DNA of 64,000 nt, from the NCBI GenBank assembly GCA_963669155.1, contig OZ022583.1, positions 12,878,559 through 12,942,558 on the forward strand, read 5' to 3'. Below the pieces are notes generated by a model. That model made no database searches and was not told the origin of the DNA. It saw only the letters and a list, made by a program, of their open reading frames with translations. This DNA is from Arbacia lixula (lineage: Eukaryota > Echinodermata > Echinoidea > Arbacioida > Arbaciidae). Shown here piece by piece: positions 34,601 through 40,622 of the stretch (its first letter is position 1; every line of letters starts with the position of its first letter). The position numbers and the translations under genes are program-made.

Positions 34601-36871
34601 TACCGCATCTATGGAAATGTCCTCCCACAATGCACTGCACAGCAACGTTCTTCATGTTGTTGCAGTAATGTCCCCTTCCGGTCTCATACACTAGTACACT
34701 AGATTGGAAGTAGACATGACAGCAAGCATTATCCGATGATGATCCAATGGGGGGGTATTCCGAAAATCCACAGAGAGAAAATTTTTATCTCCCCGAAGAT
34801 ACAATGTCCTTAAAATATTCCATCTTTGGTATTTCGAAAAATATTTTAGGAAGATTTTAACCAATATTAATGAGCGCATGCCCTGTGCTCCTATCCCAGA
34901 GGCAGCCAGTAATAAGCGTCCTTTCATGTCTTTTGCATACATTAAAACCATCAAGTTGATGGTGTGATGTCATGAAAGTGAAAGGGACATTGCGCATCAA
35001 AGTCTATCAGCACCTTATTGCATTTAATGCGCCTTTGTACAAACAGTTGAATGCGCAAATTATTTTTGCATGTAATGCTATGGGCTAGGCGCGTATGTCT
35101 GGAGATAAAATTGCTTGGGAGCAATTTTTTCTTTCATCCTAACTTTCTTCCTAAGTGCGTTTCAGAATACCGATTTAGCTCATTTGCATAAAAATTTTAT
35201 CTCGGAGGCTCATTTACATAAAAATGTTATCTCTGGCTCATTTGAATAAAAATTTGATCTTTTATTGTAAGTTGGCTTTTCGGAATACCAAAAGATAAAA
35301 TCTTTCCTAAGTCCCTGAGATACAATAAAATTTTTCCTAATTTCGTTTTCGTAATACCCCCCCTGCTCACAGTATGTGCTCCATCTTTACTTCCGAGGGA
35401 GTGCTTCTTCCTAGCTGTTGTTTTTTTTCACATTTACCCTCAGCCAATCTTTTGAATATGATCCATATAAATATATGATGCGATAGTTTTTCTATCATAG
35501 TTATCATAAATGATATTTATTATTAGTAGTATCATTATTATTGTTTATTCCATGCTAATCGCTCTCCTGTAGGTGAGCTCCTCCCATGGTCTAGTCTATA
35601 TTCTAACCAAGCTGGGTCGAGTCAAGGTGTGTGACGTCGAGACGGGCACATTCCTGTGCAGTTCGCGTGCCTCGCACCTCACGGTCTTCAGCTGTATGCC
35701 TGACAGCGACGGCAAGAGGATCCTGGGTGTCAGCCGATGCGGCAGGGTAAGTCTAACCTGCCTTCATCCCATCAATGATGGCGCTATTAAAGCCATCATA
35801 TCAGAGCCGTCTATACACCAAGTTTGGCCAACTCGGTTTCAATAGGGGGCAACATGGCGCATATTCTTTTGTTTTCTGCTTGCCCAACAAAGCAACACCT
35901 TTTGAAACTGGGTTGGCCAGACTCTGTGTATAGATTGCTCTGATGTGCAATAGCCCTGAACCCTCGCAGCACCATCCAGTTTAGTCACATGCCAATTTCA
36001 ACATTGTGTATTTGCGTATGGGTCTGAGAGAGTGAACAGTTCATGTACCCATTATCCTACTCCTCCTTGCCAAGGTATCAGATCAACTTTTCTTGACACT
36101 AATGCTCATTAGAATGCAACTGATACACGACCCTTTCGTGCCAGATACTGTGTAAAGGCCAACAGAAAGTTCACTGTGCAAGTTAAGGAATTAGATAAGG
36201 CCCAACTTTTGTCGTTTTTGCTCAAAAGGGGACGAACCACGCCAACAGACAAGCTAATTGGCGATCAATGTACATCAAGATTTAAGGGACTGACAAATGA
36301 CTTTTAGTGGATGCTCCCTCACACTTTTTACGCCATCACCACAAAGTGGTTGGTGGTATTATGTTTCTAGGATTTCAGTTCGTCCTGATTTCATTTATGC
36401 ATTTATGCTAAAAAAAGCAATCAACTGAAATTCATCAGACTGGGGCTAATGATGGCATATGACAGTGCAATTAACCGATGATATGTTTAGTCTGACAGGG
36501 CAAAGATCTCTTGTCAAGTTTAAATCCTGAAATGGTGCCTGAGAAATATCTGACCAAATATCACCAAACTTGGTACAGTGACAATTTATGACAACTCTCA
36601 TAATTCTCTCCAATTTGGATCAGATGATCAAAGTTCAGAGGTCATCTATAGATCAAAATCAAATCCCAAATTCCACTGTCTGTACAATTACTCCAGATAT
36701 ATTTTTTACACTGTGATAAATGGTAATATAACAATGTGACCTCTCTTTTCCTTTCTGCAGCTTCTCTCCCTGGCCGTGAAGGAGAAGGCGATTGTAGCGC
36801 ACGCACGGACCGTCTTAAAGCGACCCGCGATCGCAGACAGACTTGAGAGGACGTTTACCGAGACTCTCTGA
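2543..36871 (+). CDS. Clathrin heavy chain terminal-domain-only protein (gene span, haplotype A model)
   Basis: Seven spliced exons (2543-2762, 27600-27755, 30979-31103, 32207-32380, 34191-34304, 35573-35746, 36761-36871) join in phase 1,1,0,0,0,0 into 357 residues plus TGA. The product aligns along human clathrin heavy chain from about residue 15 to about 364, which is the seven-bladed beta-propeller plus the first linker helix. Landmarks are SADSAMMNP, ALKAG, QIFNI, YHW, HIIELG and DVETG. The usual N-terminal ~14 residues must lie in an exon upstream of the window. The protein stops where clathrin continues into its linker and leg, so it cannot form a triskelion. A cytosolic adaptor-binding role is inferred from the fold; no function is shown. 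Exons are GC-rich against AT-rich introns. The domain assignment is firm; the paralogue name is uncertain. Confidence 0.88.
2763..4491. other. Intron 1, no gene seen
   Basis: AT-rich intron following the first visible exon. It contains a C run at ~3898-3919. A dispersed-repeat patch at ~4357-4413 is similar to 60570-60620. Confidence 0.6.
4496..5039. mobile_element. TTAA-flanked MITE, AGGCTTTCAC ends
   Basis: TTAA lies at 4492-4495 and 5040-5043. The ends AGGCTTTCACACGTCG and its exact reverse complement give a perfect 16-bp TIR. The interior is AT-rich on the left and GC-richer on the right, with no transposase frame. Confidence 0.8.
5120..5637. mobile_element. TTAA element, AGACAGCC family, copy 1
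   Basis: It is preceded by TTAA at 5116-5119 and is closely similar over ~510 bases to 21334-21853. The right TTAA is lost or mutated near 5637. No coding capacity. Confidence 0.7.
5638..6160. other. Intron 1, no gene seen
   Basis: AT-rich sequence. A short near-palindrome about 5737-5772 (GGTGTATCCATT / AATGGATACACC) was noted. No coding similarity was recognised. Confidence 0.6.
6165..7260 (+). repeat. Diverged tandem array, ~178-bp unit
   Basis: Two well-kept units start at 6171 and 6349 (CCTTTCCRTCATTC...). Later degraded units are marked by recurring ACTGAGCAT, 'tattacacaac' and 'catctaccagta' motifs up to about 7200. It is non-coding and looks like an old minisatellite inside intron 1. 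Confidence 0.7.
7261..7876. other. Intron 1, no gene seen
   Basis: AT-rich, with a G run at ~7300-7310. Confidence 0.55.
7877..8452. mobile_element. MITE with CAGACCTGCCAACC / GGTTGGCAGCTCTG ends
   Basis: 14-bp imperfect TIRs share the ends of the element at 22133-22332. The interior repeats TACGATTTT motifs and holds an A-tract/T-tract hairpin at about 7971-8027. The flanks share only ATA, so the target duplication is unclear. Confidence 0.6.
7971..8027. repeat. Long poly(A)-TCG-poly(T) inverted tract
   Basis: About 28 A bases, TCG, then about 25 T bases, followed by (TG)n. Perfect hairpin potential; likely expanded from the AATACGATTTT motifs around it. Length may be unreliable in the assembly. 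Confidence 0.8.
8788..8860 (+). repeat. (TG)n microsatellite
   Basis: Imperfect TG/TGTA repeat of about 70 bases. Confidence 0.9.
8861..10470. other. Intron 1, no firm gene; GC-richer patch at 9830-10011
   Basis: Mostly AT-rich. After a C run (~9798-9818) there is an open stretch to the TAA at 10009 reading GTKRKRPTKQNERTVSVS.., with a basic patch. No family is recognised and no splice or start context settles it; it is possibly a chance frame. Confidence 0.35.
10483..10505 (-). mobile_element. Retroelement 3' tail, (AATTG)n on the minus strand
   Basis: AATTCAATTCAATTCAATA is the complement of the GAATTGAATTG tail seen at 17430-17451, suggesting the end of a degraded non-LTR element read on the minus strand. 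Confidence 0.4.
10540..12060. other. Intron 1, no gene seen
   Basis: It has G runs at ~10599-10611 and ~10999-11008, a GC-richer segment 10740-10930, and degenerate TTAGGG-like motifs at ~11087-11115. No coding match was recognised. Confidence 0.55.
12140..12800 (+). repeat. Polypyrimidine / (CT)n low-complexity tract
   Basis: About 660 bases almost purely C and T on the + strand, with pure (CT)n at ~12551-12586 and ~12727-12772. It gives long serine/leucine/phenylalanine-rich frames that are artefacts of composition. Confidence 0.95.
13337..13355 (+). repeat. (GA)n microsatellite
   Basis: Short GA repeat; a second lies at 13435-13459. Confidence 0.9.
13435..13459 (+). repeat. (AG)n microsatellite
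   Basis: About 12 AG units, opposite in strand sense to the CT tract 700 bases upstream. Confidence 0.9.
13460..14340. other. Intron 1, no gene seen
   Basis: Mixed composition; no domain, RNA gene or transposon recognised. Confidence 0.5.
14353..14439 (+). repeat. Interstitial telomere-like TTAGGG cluster
   Basis: Several degenerate and some perfect TTAGGG units (for example TTTAGGGTTAGGGTTAGGG) occur within about 85 bases. TTAGGG is the usual metazoan telomere repeat; this short internal patch is inferred to be a repair or retroelement relic. Confidence 0.7.
14887..15209. mobile_element. Palindromic TTAA MITE, copy 1
   Basis: TTAA at 14883-14886 and 15210-15213. Ends AGGGCTCATACTGTACTGGG..CCCAGTACAGTAT..CCCT. 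The arms fold back over nearly the whole length; the centre differs from other copies. Confidence 0.88.
15655..15700 (+). repeat. (GA)n followed by G run
   Basis: About 19 GA units then GGGTGGGGGGGGGG, in a purine-rich stretch to ~15800. Confidence 0.9.
16027..16180. mobile_element. MITE with GGGCCCCGTAACATAAAGG ends, CCAGG flanks
   Basis: CCAGG flanks at 16022-16026 and 16181-16185. The TIR extends over about 28 bases (GCCCCGTAACATAAAGGTTT). The layout resembles the CCTGG-flanked family at 33131, including an internal GGCCAATCAA patch. Confidence 0.75.
16186..17239. other. Intron 1, no gene seen
   Basis: AT-rich; no supported feature. Confidence 0.5.
17240..17452 (+). mobile_element. 3' end of a non-LTR retroelement with (GAATT)n tail
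   Basis: A hairpin GGGCTAACCG..CGGTTAGCCC at 17309-17350 is followed by a T-rich region, CAAAATAAATTT and a GAATT repeat tail. Hairpin plus pentanucleotide tail is typical of CR1/L2-like 3' ends; class assignment is inference. Confidence 0.55.
17980..18960 (+). repeat. Purine-rich minisatellite, block A
   Basis: About 950 bases of G/A-rich DNA on the + strand. Units of ~145-167 bases are marked by GCTTGATGTAGAAATGGG at 18132 and 18299 and a variant at 18442. The long proline/serine frames on the minus strand come from the composition. The block B counterpart is 39250-40110 with a different unit order. Confidence 0.9.
19306..19430. mobile_element. Small palindromic MITE, GGGCTATATTCATGAAA ends
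   Basis: GGGCTATATTCATGAAAC and its near-complement GTTATATGAATATGGCCC bracket repeats of CTAGTTAACACTA. The block B allele at about 40516-40622 is ~20 bases shorter in the internal repeat. Confidence 0.65.
21334..21853. mobile_element. TTAA element, AGACAGCC family, copy 2 (block A only)
   Basis: It is flanked by TTAA at 21330-21333 and 21854-21857. Block B has the empty site with a single TTAA at 42493-42496, which proves the element limits. The ends start AGA and share TCCCTTTT a few bases in; TIRs are otherwise weak. 520 bases, non-coding. Confidence 0.88.
22133..22332. mobile_element. 200-bp MITE, CAGAGCTGCCAAG / GGTTGGCAGCCCTG ends
   Basis: The flanks share ATGTCT (22127-22132 and 22333-22338), a likely 6-bp target duplication. 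The interior repeats TACTGATTTT-like motifs. The block B allele is at 42771-42971. It shares ends with 7877-8452. Confidence 0.65.
22440..22800. promoter_or_regulatory. CpG-rich promoter-like island in intron 1 (block A)
   Basis: A GC- and CpG-rich patch in AT-rich intron. It contains a perfect NRF1-type palindrome GCGCATGCGC (22701-22710), an inverted CCAAT box ATTGG (22624-22628) and a CRE-like GACGTCAT (about 22547-22554). All three are conserved at the matching places in block B. The combination is typical of TATA-less housekeeping promoters. It may drive a shorter transcript of the host gene or an unseen non-coding RNA; direction is unknown. Confidence 0.5.
23110..23161. repeat. Short hairpin, CATGGCTCTTAA arms
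   Basis: Perfect 12-base arms (23110-23121 and 23150-23161) around a 28-base loop, also present in block B near 43795-43846. Function unknown. Confidence 0.6.
24062..24210 (+). repeat. 23-bp tandem repeat (VNTR), block A
   Basis: About six units of GAACATGGACAGACATATACTG(T). Block B (about 45335-45360) has a single unit, so the array expanded in one haplotype. Confidence 0.9.
24305..24445. mobile_element. Internally deleted TIR element (block A allele)
   Basis: It begins TCTTCATTAGCCCAATCAGG and retains GCGAGCTAG motifs. Block B (45455-45725) keeps the matching right arm with CGCCTGATCTGGCTAATGAA; block A has lost it. Confidence 0.5.
25438..25575 (+). repeat. Two-copy 69-bp tandem duplication, block A
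   Basis: GCTGGTTCAAATTGACTGG recurs at 25438 and 25507 with the next ~50 bases. Block B (46720-46790) has one unit. Confidence 0.9.
25597..25637 (+). repeat. (CA)n microsatellite
   Basis: About 20 CA units, absent at the matching point of block B (~46796). Confidence 0.95.
26070..26590 (+). repeat. 87-bp tandem array, block A
   Basis: CCC(T/A)TTTACATTGAAGCC-type units start near 26135, 26215, 26302, 26389, 26476 and 26562. The block B array at ~47225-47575 has about four units. Confidence 0.85.
27600..27755 (+). CDS. Terminal-domain gene, exon 2 (block A)
   Basis: The acceptor is CGCACAG at 27599 and the donor is TTAG|GTATGC. It encodes AGRHFQIFNI.. to ..YHWDLSPL, aligned without gaps to clathrin residues 84-132. 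In the clathrin-box groove Q89, F91 and I93 are kept, but T87 is H, K96 is E and K98 is Q. It differs from 51974-52129 by four synonymous changes only. Confidence 0.9.
29137..29427 (+). repeat. (CTT)n triplet array, block A
   Basis: About 290 bases of CTT repeats interrupted by CCT and CGT variants. The frames encode poly-serine on + and poly-glutamate on -, both artefacts. Confidence 0.98.
30112..30459. mobile_element. Palindromic TTAA MITE, copy 2 (block A)
   Basis: TTAA at 30108-30111 and 30460-30463; ends AGGGAATATACCGTACTGGG..CAGTATATTCCCT. Allele of the 3'-truncated copy at 54348-54638. Confidence 0.9.
30979..31103 (+). CDS. Terminal-domain gene, exon 3 (block A)
   Basis: The acceptor is TATCTGCAG and the donor is GAG|GTGAGA. 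It encodes GFSCPMKAFPRHGRL.. to ..LGLYRDYE, matching clathrin residues ~136-175. W164 (arrestin-box pocket) and Q152 (W-box pocket) are conserved; I154 is V. There are four synonymous differences from block B. A LINE fragment starts about 25 bases into the following intron in this block only. Confidence 0.9.
31126..31790 (-). mobile_element. 5'-truncated LINE fragment, minus strand (block A only)
   Basis: Read on the minus strand it encodes the C-terminal part of a CR1/L2-type reverse transcriptase polyprotein in broken frames. 31792-31610 has ATEKLVYSLISSRLDFVMAS. 31574-31257 has LHWLPLRERLAFKILLLVFH and GPTLWNSLSQSLKTLTSVTS. It is followed by GCGCTATATAAATTC and an (ATT)n tail at 31126-31150. 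The C-terminal motif LHWLPxRERxxFKI is typical of these LINEs. The copy is dead and absent from block B. Confidence 0.85.
32207..32380 (+). CDS. Terminal-domain gene, exon 4 (block A)
   Basis: The acceptor is TTTACCAAG and the donor is AAG|GTGAGA; 58 codons in phase 0. It encodes DGDSNSVSGVVQIYS.. to ..VNRQAGLQGK, matching clathrin V177 to about K230 including the QAGGK turn. The aligned positions of Q192 and I194 (arrestin-box site) are conserved and L183 is I. The nucleotide sequence is identical to 55764-55937. Confidence 0.9.
32496..32850. mobile_element. Palindromic TTAA MITE, copy 3 (block A only)
   Basis: Left end after TTAA at 32492-32495; the right end stops at CCCGATACAG without TTAA. 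Block B runs straight through near 56050. Confidence 0.85.
33131..33285. mobile_element. 155-bp MITE with CCTGG duplication (block A only)
   Basis: CCTGG at 33126-33130 and 33286-33290; block B has a single CCTGG at 56326-56330 in matching flanks. TIR GTCCCGTTGCATAAAACTTA, with internal inverted repeats of the ACCATTAATGGTAAC type. Confidence 0.92.
33543..33570 (+). repeat. (TG)n then G run (block A)
   Basis: Short TG repeat followed by G run; the block B allele at 56584-56616 has a longer G run. Confidence 0.9.
33620..34150. mobile_element. TTAA element, AGGTGATA ends (block A only)
   Basis: TTAA at 33616-33619 and 34151-34154; block B has one TTAA at 56662-56665. Ends AGGTGATATTCATAG and the complement of AGGTGATACTTATAG. 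531 bases, no transposase. Confidence 0.92.
34191..34304 (+). CDS. Terminal-domain gene, exon 5 (block A)
   Basis: The acceptor is CTTCCTAG and the donor is CAG|GTGGGC; 38 codons. It encodes IHIIELGPHLDGN.. to ..ERYDFPVTVQ, matching the LHIIEVG...NDFPVAMQ segment of the propeller. One synonymous difference (TAT/TAC) from 56704-56817. A retroelement 3' end lies directly downstream in both blocks. Confidence 0.9.
34319..34500 (-). mobile_element. Retroelement 3' end with (AATGA)n tail, minus strand (block A)
   Basis: Read on the minus strand it has a hairpin around GCAGATTTGC, then T-rich sequence and a tail of AATGA-type repeats ending at 34319. Also in block B. Confidence 0.55.
34749..35363. 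mobile_element. TIR element with GGGGGGGTATT ends (block A only)
   Basis: Starts GGGGGGGTATTCCGAAAA and ends GTAATACCCCCCC. It contains repeats of AATTTTATCTC/CATTTACATAAAA. Block B has ~30 other bases at this point (57253-57283), so insertion came with a small deletion. Confidence 0.7.
35573..35746 (+). CDS. Terminal-domain gene, exon 6 (block A)
   Basis: The acceptor is TCCTGTAG and the donor is AGG|GTAAGT; 58 codons. It encodes VSSSHGLVYILTKLGRV.. to ..ILGVSRCGR, aligned to clathrin ISEKHDVVFLITKYGY..DLETG..GVNRKGQ. The D-x-ETG turn is kept. Six differences from 57492-57665, all synonymous. Confidence 0.92.
36761..36871 (+). CDS. Terminal-domain gene, last coding exon with stop (block A)
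   Basis: The acceptor is CTTTCTGCAG. It encodes LLSLAVKEKAIVAHARTVLK.. to ..RLERTFTETL then TGA at 36869-36871. It matches the end of the propeller and first linker helix of clathrin (VLSVCVEEENIIPYITNVL..). No donor site precedes the stop, and no further clathrin-like exon was seen downstream. The exon is identical in block B (58890-59000), so the early stop is not a random lesion in one copy. Confidence 0.88.
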   Translation, partial: LLSLAVKEKAIVAHARTVLKRPAIADRLERTFTETL

Positions 36872-38155
36872 CACCACTCTTGCCTTAAAGTAACAAAAAG
36901 ACAATATAGAAAATACAGAATCAGAGAGGCGTTTCGCATGTTCCCTTTTTGAACGAATGTTGCATGACCCACCCCCGACCACTCTGCCGCGGTTCTGTCA
37001 CACCGGACGTCATAAAATGAGGTTGCTAAGAATCGTGAAAGATGAATTTCACACGACCGGATTTGGAGAGTTTGATGGTCCGAGCTGATATCGTGGATGA
37101 AAAAATAGTTGAGACCAGCGTTTTGTTCTCTGTCGATGTATTGAAGGTCAAGATCAATATCGGTGATTGTAAAGGTCAAGCACAAGGTCAGAGGTTGTGA
37201 AGGTCATACTCAATGTTACTGGTTTGAGAAGAGCCTTCAATGCAGCTGATTAAGCAGCACAGCAAACAGTGATAGAAAAATCATTCATGTTACATGCCAG
37301 CGAGTAGGTCGTGGTGAAGATCAGATAAGCTACTAGTCGTGCTTGTAGTGGAAGATCAAAAGTTCGCAGCCGAAGTCAGCAAATCTGAAGGTCGCCCTCA
37401 ATGTCAAAAGTGGGAAGTTCACAAGCAGCAGAAAAAATATGAAGACAACTACACAGGGAGTGACAGTTTTGGGGGGTATCTATCGCTCTCTAGTTGTGTT
37501 ACAACCCTCCCGAAGGATGGATGCTTGTGAAGAATTGGAACATGACTTTCGGTTTTGGTTGGGTCTCCCTTTCTTCCTTGGGGAGAGGGATTTGCTTGGT
37601 AATGACTTGAGCTAGGTGCTAAAGAGCTCATTGGTGGAGACGTCTTTGAGAAGTCCCCGAGACTTGCTGGAGACTGGAAAAAGTCGGTCAGAAATTGAAC
37701 ATGTTCGAATTTACCAAACTACTCCTAGAACTGGCTAGTCTCCTGGAGATGTCGCGGAGACTCAGTCTTTGAGACAACTCTGAGACCTTCTGGAAACTGG
37801 AAAAAGTATTTTAAAGAATTAAACATACCTCGACTCCCTGGAGACCTGCCTGGCCTCCAGGAGCCGTCAGGGAGACACAGTCTCCACACGTACTCCACCA
37901 GGTCACCAACTAGTCTCCAGACCAATGTACCCACTTTTACTGCTGCGATGTAGTTCATGCCTTCAAAGGCGTTGAAATGCATAAGAAGCTCACATTCACT
38001 GCCAAAAATCTATGCCAGCACGAGATATTCCTGTCTACTGTAACTTTTCATGCACCTGGGCCCCGTTGCATAAAACTTACCATTAATGGTAACTCTACCA
38101 TCAATGGTAACTACCATGGTCACATCGCTGGACAGCCAATCAAATTCAAGGTTTC
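36872..38155 (+). other. 3' flank / likely 3' UTR start, block A
   Basis: This sequence follows the stop codon and is well conserved with 59001-60286, with only small differences. No coding match was recognised. It ends abruptly at the N gap inside a short TIR element. UTR status is inference; no poly(A) site was fixed. Confidence 0.4.
38060..38155. mobile_element. CCTGG-type MITE, truncated by the gap
   Basis: Preceded by CCTGG at 38055-38059; allele of 60191-60345. The contig ends inside it. Confidence 0.88.
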
Positions 38156-38355
38156 NNNNNNNNNNNNNNNNNNNNNNNNNNNNNNNNNNNNNNNNNNNNN
38201 NNNNNNNNNNNNNNNNNNNNNNNNNNNNNNNNNNNNNNNNNNNNNNNNNNNNNNNNNNNNNNNNNNNNNNNNNNNNNNNNNNNNNNNNNNNNNNNNNNNN
38301 NNNNNNNNNNNNNNNNNNNNNNNNNNNNNNNNNNNNNNNNNNNNNNNNNNNNNNN
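38156..38355. other. Assembly gap of 200 N
   Basis: A run of exactly 200 undetermined bases, a typical scaffold spacer. It cuts through a short TIR element and sits exactly between the two homologous blocks. Confidence 1.
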
Positions 38356-38376
38356 TTCATTGAATTTTGGCATTAA

Positions 38377-38727
38377 AGGGCATATACTGTACTGGGAAAA
38401 AAGCCTTCAAAAGGTAATTGTTAGCAATCTTCTTGCAAATGTTCTTAAATTCATGTATTGTCTATTTCAGAAGCTTGTTGAAAGTTATTTGCCCTCAAAT
38501 GATCCCCATATGGAGTAATTAATGATTAATGATTAAATGTTCGGCCCAAACATTTTGAGGATTTGTGATTTAATCACTCATATCTCCAAATGTAGATCAT
38601 TTGAGGGCAAAAAACTTTCAGCAAGCTTCTAAAATAGACCATACATGAATTTAAGAACATTGGCAAGAAGATTGCTAACAATTACATTTTGAAGGCTTTT
38701 TTGCCTTCCCAGTACAGTATGTCCCCT
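38377..38727. mobile_element. Palindromic TTAA MITE, copy 4 (block B only)
   Basis: TTAA at 38373-38376 and 38728-38731. Block A has the empty site GGCATTAAGAGTGCC with one TTAA at 17476-17479, fixing the element as 351 bases. Confidence 0.95.
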
Positions 38728-39249
38728 TTAAGAGTGCCATACGGAAGGAGAGAAGAAGAGGAGAAGAAGAAGATTGAATATTATATTTTTGATTAAGATG
38801 TCAGACAGCCTGGAAGCTAGGCTATGTCCCTGCAAGCTTACATTGTACAAGCCTTGCTACATCCTTCGTTCATGTATGCCATCTCTTTGAGGCATTTGGT
38901 TGTGCTGATGATATTCCTGGCTGGGATGATGCGAAGCACATGAGCAGGGGGCGGTATAAGTGCTCAAAATATTATTACCCAGGCCTCGTGTTATGTATCT
39001 GTCAGCGCTGCTGAGCAAAGAATGGATCAAAGAGTGAGTAGTCTAACTTCCAGACTGTTGAGTATTTCTACTCCCAAGTATTTGATGAATAGGTCTGGTT
39101 GCAGTAGAGTAATTATTATCGATTTCTTCTCCATGTGGGATAGGATGAGAAATGAGGAGATGGAAAATGTGACTAGTCTTACCGGTGCGAGACTCAATAT
39201 TTTCAGTTTTGATTAAAATGTCCAACAGACTGGGAGCTAGGCTAAGGAG

Positions 39250-40110
39250 TAAGAGGCCCCTGGGATCCAGGGGAGGGTGTCATTTAGGATTGGAGGAGAG
39301 GGCAGGGTAGAGCAGTGGATGAATAGAAATAGAGGGGTTGGGTTGGGTAGGTTGGAAAAGAGGAAGAGAAAGAGCTTGATGTAGAAATGGGAATAGTGAA
39401 AGGGGGAGATTGCCAGAGGGATGGATAGAGGGGAGGAGAGGGCATGGGGAGGGCTGGGTGGGTTGGAAAAGAGGAAGACATAGAGCTTGATGTAGAAATG
39501 GGAATAGTAAAAGGGAGAGATTGCTAGAGGGGTGGATAGAGGGGAGGAGATGGCGTGGGGAGAGGGGTAGATGAATAGAAAAAGAGGGGAGAGGGCATGG
39601 GGAGGGCTGGGTGGGTTTAAAGAGGTGAGGTGGTAAAGCTTGGAGTAGGAATGAGAGTGGGAGGTGGGTAGATTGGTAGAGGGATGGATAGAGAAGGGAA
39701 GTGGGAATGGAGATGGATGGAGTAGATGGAAAGACAATTAGAGAGAGTTAGAGATGGGGGAGGGGGAGGGAAAGGGGCGGGAAAGGGGGAGGGAGAGGGG
39801 TGCGAAAGGGAAGGGAAAGGGGAGGTAAACGCGGAGAAAAAGGGGGGGGGGAGAGGTGGCTCAGAGGGTGGATAGATGAGGAGGAGAGGGATCGATTGAA
39901 AGAGAAATGAGCAAATGGGAACCTTGGGAAATCAAGAGGAATGGAGACCAAGCTTCAGGTTAGAGAAGGGTGAAAGTCAAGGAGAAAGCAAGCAAGAAAA
40001 AAAATGTGGAAAACTGGGGAAACTGGAGGCATGGGGAGCAGGATTCAGATTAGACGCAGAGTGATACAGGAGAGGGGAAGGATGGATTGGAGGTGAGATG
40101 GAGGTGGAGA
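39250..40110 (+). repeat. Purine-rich minisatellite, block B
   Basis: Counterpart of 17980-18960, with units marked at ~39375, ~39487 and ~39635 and spacing different from block A. Confidence 0.9.
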
Positions 40111-40515
40111 GAAGAGTAAAAGTGAGGTGAAAAGCAAGAAAGCAAGCATCAGAATGTTTTGATTTTGTTGCCGAACTGCTTCCACGGTGGTAGCGGGCAT
40201 CTCGCCTCTCTGGGGCTTGGGGGAGCAGTAGGAACGGTAACAGTGCGGTGCAGCATTGGGGCACAATCCGAGTGGTAAACACTAATAAGATTGAATTAAA
40301 GCGGATGGCTGTTTGCATGCCAAAGCGTCTCCGGGGGCAATTTGGCCTAAGTGTGGCATTAAGGCCTTTCCATTCTGAGTGGCAGGCCCTCTACTGAATC
40401 AAAATTCTTCTCCCTCGCTGAAATGCGTAACAGGGAATGGCAGCCCCGTTCAGACTGGACAGGATCCTCACTTGGAATGGAACCAATGTTAGCGTGTCCA
40501 CCGCTGCAAACGTTG

Positions 40516-40622
40516 GGCCATATTCATGAAACCTTGCTAGTTAACACTACCCTGTAACACTAGTTACATATACTTACTTGTGCATTCAGCTATATGTAGT
40601 AACATTATATGAATATGGCCCC
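40516..40622. mobile_element. Small palindromic MITE, block B allele
   Basis: Same element as 19306-19430 with one fewer internal TAACACTA repeat. Confidence 0.6.

Larger units (their letters stand above)
17459..38155 (+). repeat. Block A of the ~21 kb repeated segment (haplotype A)
   Basis: This segment aligns in order and orientation with 38356-60286. It ends at the first N of the assembly gap. It contains last-intron-to-3'-flank sequence of the terminal-domain gene. Block-A-only insertions include 21334-21853, 31126-31790, 33131-33285, 33620-34150 and about 34749-35363, plus a longer 23-bp repeat array. Confidence 0.92.

Noticed and set aside
36761-36871. Stop codon as a pseudogene lesion in a full clathrin heavy chain gene
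   Set aside because: Both haplotypes share the exon exactly, all changes elsewhere are silent, and no downstream clathrin exons are seen.
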